NCBI GenBank assembly: GCA_027858215.1
Contig: JAQIDD010000191.1
Coordinates: 1-6,328, forward strand
Direction of reading: 5' to 3'
Length of the DNA: 6,328 nucleotides
Origin: Candidatus Delongbacteria bacterium
Lineage (GTDB): Bacteria; Bacteroidota; Bacteroidia; Bacteroidales; ML635J-15
The notes under the pieces are model-generated. The model was not told the origin of the DNA. It did no database searches and saw only the letters and a program-made list of their open reading frames with translations. The position numbers and the translations under genes were made by a program. Positions 1 to 4,384 of this stretch are shown here, in pieces. How positions within the stretch are numbered: position 1 is the first letter of the stretch; every line of letters begins with the position of its first letter.

Positions 1-22
1 TTCTTATAATTATATATGTACG

Positions 23-835
23 ATGATGAAACAAAAAGTACTATTCGTTACTCAGGAGATTACCCCGTATCTGCCAGAATCTGAAATGTCTCTCATAGGT
101 AGGTATTTACCACAGGGAATTCAGGAAAAAGGCAAAGAGATCAGAACATTCATGCCCCGTTTTGGCTCTATAAATGAACGAAGAAACCAACTGCATGAAG
201 TTATACGCCTTTCAGGAATGAATCTTATTCTTGATGACTTTGATCATCCCCTGATCATTAAAGTAGCCTCCATTCAATCTGCAAGGTTGCAGGTATATTT
301 CATTGACAATGAAGATTTTTTCCACCGTAAAGCAACTGTTAGAAATAAAGAAGGAGAAGAGTTTGAAGACAATGGTAAACGCGGTATCTTTTTTGCCCGT
401 GGTGTACTTGAAACCGTAAAAAAATTATGTTGGTCTGCTGAAATAGTTCATTTACATGGCTGGTTTTCTGCTTTTGTTCCCCTTTATCTTAAAAAATCTA
501 ACATTGACGATCCCCTTTTCAACGACCTGAAAATCATTTACAGCATTTATGAAGATGATTTTAAACAACCCCTCAGTGATAATATCATGGATACTGCTAT
601 GTTTGAAGGCATTGAAAAGAAAGACCTGGAAAAACTCAAGCATCCGGATTTTGTCAACCTGAATAAAATGGCCATTGACAATTCTGATGCTGTAATCTAC
701 GGAAGCAAGAACATCCATCCTGAATTGAAACAATACGTTCAGGATAAAAATCTTCCCGTATTGAAATACCAAGACCCGGAAAATTTCGTTCATGCATATT
801 CAGACTTCTATGATAAAATTTTAAAAGAAGAATAA
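23..835 (+). CDS. Short glycogen/starch synthase-like protein (GT5 N-terminal domain only)
   Basis: The 270-residue protein matches the N-terminal Rossmann half of GT5 glycogen/starch synthases. Visible features are an initial beta strand (KVLFVTQEITPY, residues 4-15), MPRFGSI at 44-50, VYFIDNEDFF at 91-100, a DNG at 116-118 followed by FFARGVLE, and HLHGW at 143-147, which corresponds to the H-x-H-x-W segment of GlgA. Full GlgA enzymes are about 480 residues and have a second GT-B domain, which is absent here. The N-terminal K-x-G-G loop that binds ADP-glucose is replaced by ESEMSLIGRYLP (19-30). Half-length proteins of this kind are common in Bacteroidota and are usually annotated glycogen synthase, but glucan synthesis is doubtful; a binding or regulatory role is inference. 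The start is ATG 23 (or ATG 26), because the homologous region begins at once; the frame is open to the window edge but has no ATG further upstream. The cytoplasm is expected, since no signal peptide is seen. The gene lies 5 bp before the DUF4270 gene, so an operon is likely. Confidence 0.85.
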   Translation: MMKQKVLFVTQEITPYLPESEMSLIGRYLPQGIQEKGKEIRTFMPRFGSINERRNQLHEVIRLSGMNLILDDFDHPLIIKVASIQSARLQVYFIDNEDFFHRKATVRNKEGEEFEDNGKRGIFFARGVLETVKKLCWSAEIVHLHGWFSAFVPLYLKKSNIDDPLFNDLKIIYSIYEDDFKQPLSDNIMDTAMFEGIEKKDLEKLKHPDFVNLNKMAIDNSDAVIYGSKNIHPELKQYVQDKNLPVLKYQDPENFVHAYSDFYDKILKEE

Positions 836-840
836 TACAT

Positions 841-1371
841 ATGAAACATTTCCGGATTTTCTTCGCAGTCATATTTACTACGATCCTTGCTTTTTATTTT
901 ATTTCCTGTGAAGAAGAGGCTTCAGAAATAGGAATCAACTTACAACCAGGAGTTGATAAAATTATATTAGCAAGCGATACATTGCAAGTGGAAACGCATA
1001 CCATAAGAGACAGCAATATAGCCAGCAACGGACGTTCTATAAGCCCCCTTGGCAGTATTAATGAAGCTGATTTCGGGCTTACTGAAGCTTCCTTTATAAC
1101 GCAGGTACGCTTGTCTTCCAGTAATGTCGATGAAGATCAGGATATTGCTCCTGATTGCCTTGAATTCGTGCTTGACCACAGCGGTTTCTACGGAGACACA
1201 AACGACAGCATAAGTATTCAGGTGTTCCGGGTCCTCAATACGGATTTTGATTACGAAGAAACCTATTACTCCGATTACGAAACGGAACTGGATACAACGG
1301 GAAACAATATGTATCTGCTGGGAAACTTTAACATTGCTGTAAATCCAAGTGATTCACTTTCAACATTATAA
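841..1371 (+). CDS. N-terminal fragment of the DUF4270 lipoprotein (176 aa)
   Basis: This is the part that would be translated if the internal stop is real. It begins with a lipoprotein signal peptide: basic start MKHFR, hydrophobic stretch IFFAVIFTTILAFYF, then FISC with the lipidated cysteine at residue 23. The cysteine is followed by EEE, an acidic patch like the lipoprotein export signals that send Bacteroidota lipoproteins to the cell surface. Next comes IGINLQPGVDKI (residues 30-41) and a beta-rich segment including FVLDHSGFYGDTNDSISIQV, the typical early DUF4270 strand and GD turn. The fragment stops in the middle of the fold, so a stable product is doubtful. The ATG at 841 is fixed by the signal peptide. 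Confidence 0.6.
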   Translation: MKHFRIFFAVIFTTILAFYFISCEEEASEIGINLQPGVDKIILASDTLQVETHTIRDSNIASNGRSISPLGSINEADFGLTEASFITQVRLSSSNVDEDQDIAPDCLEFVLDHSGFYGDTNDSISIQVFRVLNTDFDYEETYYSDYETELDTTGNNMYLLGNFNIAVNPSDSLSTL

Positions 1372-1389
1372 ATTGATGATCAGTCATTT

Positions 1390-2118
1390 TTGGATGTTTT
1401 CAGTAACCCTGAAATTTTCAAAAATAATGACAGCCATTTGTCATATGTTAAAGGTTTTTATTTTCAGCCTGTAACACAAAGCTCTCAGGGAGAAGGCTTT
1501 GCTTATATTAACCTGCTTTCTGACAACAGCCGGCTTGTTATGCACTATAATGATACAAGCACATACGACTTCAACATAAATACAAGCTGCGTACGTATCA
1601 ATATGTTTAATCACGATTACAACACAGCATCACCGGATTTAACATCATCACTGAACGATACGGAGAATGAAGAGATATCATTTTTACATTCAGCAGCCGG
1701 TTTGAAAACCATCATCAGGGTAAAAGATAATGATAAACTTGATTCACTTGCAAATAAAGGGATTAATCGTGCTCAACTGCAGATTAAAATACATCCCGGT
1801 TTTCAGAATACTTATGGTGTCCCTGATCAGTTAACCATCATTTATGAAGAAAACGATGGCAACTATGATTACCTTACTGATTACAAAGCCAATTCAGAAC
1901 ATTTTGGAGGTAGCGTATCGGAAGACAAAAGTGAATACATTTTCAATATCCCGTTGCATATTCAGGAACTTGTAAAAAATGATGGTACCATAGAAGTGGA
2001 CAATAATTTGTTTTTGTTTCCCCTGAAAAACAGAACAACCGCAGGGCATTGTGCCATTTACGGTGGTAATCATCCTGAATATCCAATGCAAATTAAAATA
2101 ATAACATCGGATTACTAA
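1390..2118 (+). CDS. C-terminal fragment of the DUF4270 protein (about 242 aa from a possible TTG)
   Basis: This is the remainder of the DUF4270 frame after the internal stop. The frame is open from 1372, and the first possible in-frame start is TTG 1390. The content is the usual second half of the family: FYFQPVTQSSQGEGFAYINL, LVMHYNDT, a beta-rich middle, then FNIPLHIQELVKN and a closing basic strand MQIKIITSDY. It has no signal peptide, so if it were made separately it would stay in the cytoplasm. There is no initiation context that makes independent expression convincing. It is best read as the downstream part of one interrupted gene. Confidence 0.5.
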   Translation: MDVFSNPEIFKNNDSHLSYVKGFYFQPVTQSSQGEGFAYINLLSDNSRLVMHYNDTSTYDFNINTSCVRINMFNHDYNTASPDLTSSLNDTENEEISFLHSAAGLKTIIRVKDNDKLDSLANKGINRAQLQIKIHPGFQNTYGVPDQLTIIYEENDGNYDYLTDYKANSEHFGGSVSEDKSEYIFNIPLHIQELVKNDGTIEVDNNLFLFPLKNRTTAGHCAIYGGNHPEYPMQIKIITSDY

Positions 2119-2138
2119 CATCATAACCTTGATAATTC

Positions 2139-3980
2139 ATGTGTGGAATAGTAGGTTACATTGGAAATAAGCAAGCATATAACATTCTGATTAAAGGACT
2201 TAAACGATTGGAATACCGTGGATATGATTCTGCAGGTATTGCCATTATTAATCAGGGGTGCAAAATATTTAAAAAGCAGGGCAAGGTTTCGGAACTTGAT
2301 GCCCTGGTCAAAAGCAAAAATTTGCATGGTACAATCGGGCTTGGCCATACCAGGTGGGCCACACATGGTGAGCCTAATGATACCAATGCTCATCCGCATG
2401 AAAGCATGCACAAAAAATTCATCATCATCCACAATGGTATCATTGAAAATTACACCCGTCTGAAAAAACGCCTTGAAGACAGAGGTTATAAATTTAAAAG
2501 CGATACCGATACAGAGGTATTGGTTAATCTTATTGAATACATTTATATAAAAGGAAAGCTGGATGCTGAAACTGCTGTTCGCCTGGCTTTGAGTAAAGTG
2601 GTTGGTGCTTATGGTCTTGTTATAGCCTGCACAGATGAAAAAGATAAATTAATCGCCGCCAGAAAAGGGTCTCCCCTGGTTATTGGCGTGGGCGAACAGG
2701 AATATTTTCTTGCCAGCGATGCCACGCCTATTGTTGAATACACAAAATCAGTGATATACCTGCATGATGATGACATGGCGGTCATTGGAAGAAACGGCAT
2801 GAGCCTCCGCAACTTAAAAAGCACAAAAATTCATAAAAAACCCATCATTCAAAAACTCGAACTGGATGTTGATAAAATTGAAAAAAACGGGTTTGCCCAT
2901 TACATGTTGAAAGAGATTCATGAACAACCACGTTCCATTAAAGATACTTTCAGAGGACGGCTCAGGCCTGATGTCAATGCACTTAAACTGGGTGGCCTGC
3001 ATTATGTGATGAAAGATATTATCCATGCCAAGCGAATCATCATTATCGCATGTGGCACAAGTTATCATGCCGGCCTTGTGGGGGAATTTTTGATTGAAGA
3101 ATTCGGACGCATCCCTACTGAAGTGGAGTACGCTTCCGAATTCCGGTACAGAGATCCCATTATCTACGAAAGTGATATTGTTATTGCCATCAGCCAGAGT
3201 GGTGAAACGGCCGATACACTTGCTGCCATTGAACTGGCAAAATCAAAAGGAGCAACTGTCGTGGGAATTTGCAATGTTGTTGGATCCAGTATCCCCAGGG
3301 CTACAATGGGAGGTGTTTATACCCATGCAGGTCCCGAAATTGGAGTGGCATCCACAAAAGCATTCACTACGCAGGTAACAGTCCTTATTATGATGGCCAT
3401 GGAAATCGGATATAAAAACGGCGCCATCAAAGAGGAACAATACTCTAAACTCATAAAAGAATTAAGCCTGATCCCGGAAAAAATAAGCACAATTTTAAAA
3501 CAAGGAGATTACATCAAAGAAATAAGTGCCATATACAAAGATGCCACAAACGCCTTGTACCTGGGCAGAGGATATTTATACCCGGTAGCCATGGAGGGGG
3601 CGTTAAAATTAAAAGAGATTTCATATATACATGCCGAGGGATATCCTGCTGCTGAAATGAAACATGGTCCCATTGCCCTGATCGATGAAAACATGCCCGT
3701 TATCATTATTGCCACGAAAGATAAATCTTACGAAAAGATTGTGAATAACATCCAAGAAGTAAAAGCCCGTAAAGGCATAGTTATTGCCATTGTTACTGAA
3801 GGCGATAATACCATTAGCAGCATGGCTGACCATGTGGTAGAAGTGCCGGATACGGAATTTGCCCTGGCACCATTGCTTACCGTTATTCCTTTACAATTGT
3901 TCTCTTATTATATTGCTGTCATGCGCGGATGCAATGTTGACCAACCAAGAAACCTTGCTAAATCAGTAACTGTTGAATGA
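2139..3980 (+). CDS. glmS: Glutamine--fructose-6-phosphate aminotransferase (isomerizing)
   Basis: GlmS converts fructose-6-phosphate and glutamine to glucosamine-6-phosphate, the first step toward UDP-GlcNAc for peptidoglycan and LPS; it acts in the cytoplasm as a dimer. The 613-residue protein is complete (E. coli GlmS is 609). Residues about 1-220 form the class II glutamine amidotransferase domain: the start MCGIVGYIG gives the nucleophile Cys2, followed by GHTRWATHG (69-77), HNG (98-100) and D124. Two SIS sugar-isomerase domains follow, roughly 285-425 and 460-600. They show CGTSYHAG from 305, the phosphate-binding SQSGETADT (352-360), E493, H509 in EMKHGP, and K608 in the C-terminal tail LAKSVTVE; E493, H509 and K608 match the known isomerase catalytic residues. 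The ATG is fixed by Cys2. No Shine-Dalgarno sequence is visible, as is normal in Bacteroidota. The 20-bp gap to the DUF4270 gene suggests co-transcription. Confidence 0.98.
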   Translation: MCGIVGYIGNKQAYNILIKGLKRLEYRGYDSAGIAIINQGCKIFKKQGKVSELDALVKSKNLHGTIGLGHTRWATHGEPNDTNAHPHESMHKKFIIIHNGIIENYTRLKKRLEDRGYKFKSDTDTEVLVNLIEYIYIKGKLDAETAVRLALSKVVGAYGLVIACTDEKDKLIAARKGSPLVIGVGEQEYFLASDATPIVEYTKSVIYLHDDDMAVIGRNGMSLRNLKSTKIHKKPIIQKLELDVDKIEKNGFAHYMLKEIHEQPRSIKDTFRGRLRPDVNALKLGGLHYVMKDIIHAKRIIIIACGTSYHAGLVGEFLIEEFGRIPTEVEYASEFRYRDPIIYESDIVIAISQSGETADTLAAIELAKSKGATVVGICNVVGSSIPRATMGGVYTHAGPEIGVASTKAFTTQVTVLIMMAMEIGYKNGAIKEEQYSKLIKELSLIPEKISTILKQGDYIKEISAIYKDATNALYLGRGYLYPVAMEGALKLKEISYIHAEGYPAAEMKHGPIALIDENMPVIIIATKDKSYEKIVNNIQEVKARKGIVIAIVTEGDNTISSMADHVVEVPDTEFALAPLLTVIPLQLFSYYIAVMRGCNVDQPRNLAKSVTVE

Positions 3981-4002
3981 TAATAATTTCATTGTTTTTT
4001 AG

Positions 4003-4028
4003 TTTAATTAATGATCTGTATAATTAAA
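4003..4028 (+). terminator. Possible weak terminator after glmS (A/T inverted repeat)
   Basis: TTTAATTA at 4003-4010 and TAATTAAA at 4021-4028 are perfect inverted copies around a 10-base loop, 22 bp after the glmS stop. The stem is entirely A/T and is not directly followed by a T tract; a TTTATTTTTT run comes only at 4037-4046. It may help end the glmS transcript, but the pairing is weak and such repeats arise easily in AT-rich DNA. Confidence 0.25.
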
Positions 4029-4099
4029 AAGCAACATTTATTTTTTACCGCTAAGACGATAAGAAATGAAGAAAAAAGATGTATTAAATCGCTTATCAT

Positions 4100-4139
4100 G
4101 AAAGCACGATGGAATGAAAGCATGATGGTACGATAGGGA
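4100..4139 (+). repeat. Degenerate 8-bp tandem repeat cluster, forward copy
   Basis: Five consecutive octamers can be read in register: GAAAGCAC, GATGGAAT, GAAAGCAT, GATGGTAC and GATAGGGA. They share the pattern GA-W-R-G-N-A-Y. Another pair, GGTAGCAC then GATAGGGA, lies at 4159-4174. Together with the reverse cluster at 4268-4291 the consensus is about GATRGCAY. The segment 4116-4126 (GAAAGCATGAT) is exactly complementary to 4273-4283, so the two clusters could pair as arms of a long imperfect inverted repeat. Confidence 0.7.
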
Positions 4140-4179
4140 AATGGGGGATGGATGGTGAGGTAGCACGATAGGGAAATGG
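4130..4179 (+). repeat. 15-bp direct repeat pair, 35 bp apart
   Basis: ACGATAGGGAAATGG occurs exactly at 4130-4144 and again at 4165-4179. Both copies follow a related word (GGT-ACGATA and GGTAGC-ACGATA), so they seem to be duplicated, diverged units of the octamer repeat region. The 20 bases between them are G-rich (GGGGATGGATGGTGAGG). Confidence 0.75.
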
Positions 4180-4267
4180 AAGAAGAGAATAAAAAATAAA
4201 TAAATAACATAAGATATGGAAAAAATAAGAACACATAAAGAAATAAAGTTTTATCACTTTACATCTC

Positions 4268-4291
4268 GTGCTATCATGCTTTCGTGCTATC
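4268..4291 (-). repeat. 8-bp tandem repeat cluster, reverse copy
   Basis: On the minus strand this reads exactly GATAGCAC, GAAAGCAT, GATAGCAC, three octamers of the same family as 4100-4139 but in opposite orientation and better conserved. It ends one base before the TTG proposed as the -33 box of the sprE-like promoter, so it could be a binding site affecting that promoter or simply a repeat that sits there by chance. Confidence 0.7.
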
Positions 4292-4320
4292 TTGATAGTC
4301 CGTTAAATTTTATAACTTTG
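4292..4320 (+). promoter_or_regulatory. Bacteroidota-type promoter for the sprE-like gene
   Basis: TAACTTTG at 4313-4320 is an exact match to the Bacteroidota -7 consensus TAnnTTTG. TTG at 4292-4294 lies 18 bp upstream and fits the -33 box. Transcription would start near 4326, giving a leader of about 58 nt before the TTG start codon at 4385. It follows a long gap after glmS, which supports a separate transcription unit. Confidence 0.65.
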
Positions 4321-4335
4321 CGTCTCCCCGTCCCC

Positions 4336-4349
4336 GTCTGCCGACAGAC
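4336..4349 (+). repeat. Short inverted repeat (hairpin) in the sprE-like leader
   Basis: GTCTG (4336-4340) and CAGAC (4345-4349) can pair around the loop CCGA, with further C/G pairing possible beyond one mismatch (CC 4333-4334 with GG 4351-4352). It lies just after a duplicated CCCCGT (4326-4337) in otherwise AT-rich DNA, and would be in the mRNA leader about 32 nt before the start codon. It could be a small dispersed repeat, or it may affect mRNA stability or translation. It is not followed by a T tract, so it is not a terminator. Confidence 0.5.
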
Positions 4350-4384
4350 AGGTTTGCGGTGAGTTGTTATTAAACTGTGTCAAC

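Larger units (their letters stand above)
841..2118 (+). pseudogene. DUF4270 family lipoprotein gene with an in-frame TAA stop (codon 177 of 426)
   Basis: One reading frame runs from ATG 841 to TAA 2116-2118 and would encode 425 residues, a normal length for DUF4270 proteins, but a TAA at 1369-1371 splits it. The two halves are in the same frame, so no indel is needed. Changing the stop to AAA would give SLSTLKIDDQSFLDVF, which fits the 'hydrophobic-x-I-x-L/I-D-D' strand expected at this point in the family. DUF4270 proteins are Bacteroidota lipoproteins of unknown function. The locus sits 5 bp after the GT5-like gene and 20 bp before glmS, the same strand and spacing as an intact operon member. 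Alternatives to a true pseudogene are a base-call error, a mixed population in a metagenome, or readthrough. TAA also ends the upstream gene normally, so a changed genetic code is unlikely. Confidence 0.8.
3981..4384. other. Intergenic region between glmS and the sprE-like gene
   Basis: About 400 bp without a credible gene. In order it holds an A/T inverted repeat (4003-4028), a degenerate ACCGCTAAGACGATAAG-like segment (4047-4070), a forward cluster of 8-bp repeats (4100-4139), a 15-bp direct repeat (4130-4144 and 4165-4179), an A-rich stretch almost free of C (about 4171-4250), a reverse cluster of the 8-bp repeat (4268-4291), a promoter (4292-4320), and a C-rich leader with a small hairpin. 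The + strand is strongly purine-rich from about 4060 to 4255. The open minus-strand frame here only reflects that bias. Confidence 0.85.

Noticed and set aside
11..18. Near-match to a -7 box (TATATATG) before the GT5-like gene
   Set aside because: One mismatch in the TTTG part, too close to the start codon, and the -33 region lies outside the window.
1369..1371. Recoded stop (alternative genetic code)
   Set aside because: TAA properly ends the upstream gene at 833-835 and the DUF4270 frame at 2116-2118, and the other long genes contain no internal stops of any kind.
2124..2131. Near-match to a -7 box (TAACCTTG) before glmS
   Set aside because: It has a mismatch in the TTTG part, lies 7 bp from the ATG, and has no TTG at the -33 distance.
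2119..2138. glmS ribozyme or riboswitch upstream of glmS
   Set aside because: Only 20 bp separate the genes, far too short; the glmS ribozyme is known mainly from Firmicutes.
4004..4234. Minus-strand 76-residue open frame
   Set aside because: It is a Phe/Leu/Ser-rich product of the purine-biased intergenic DNA and contains the repeat words; no family features or start context.
4100..4291. CRISPR array
   Set aside because: The repeats are 8 bp, contiguous and in opposite orientations, with no spacers of regular length and no cas genes.
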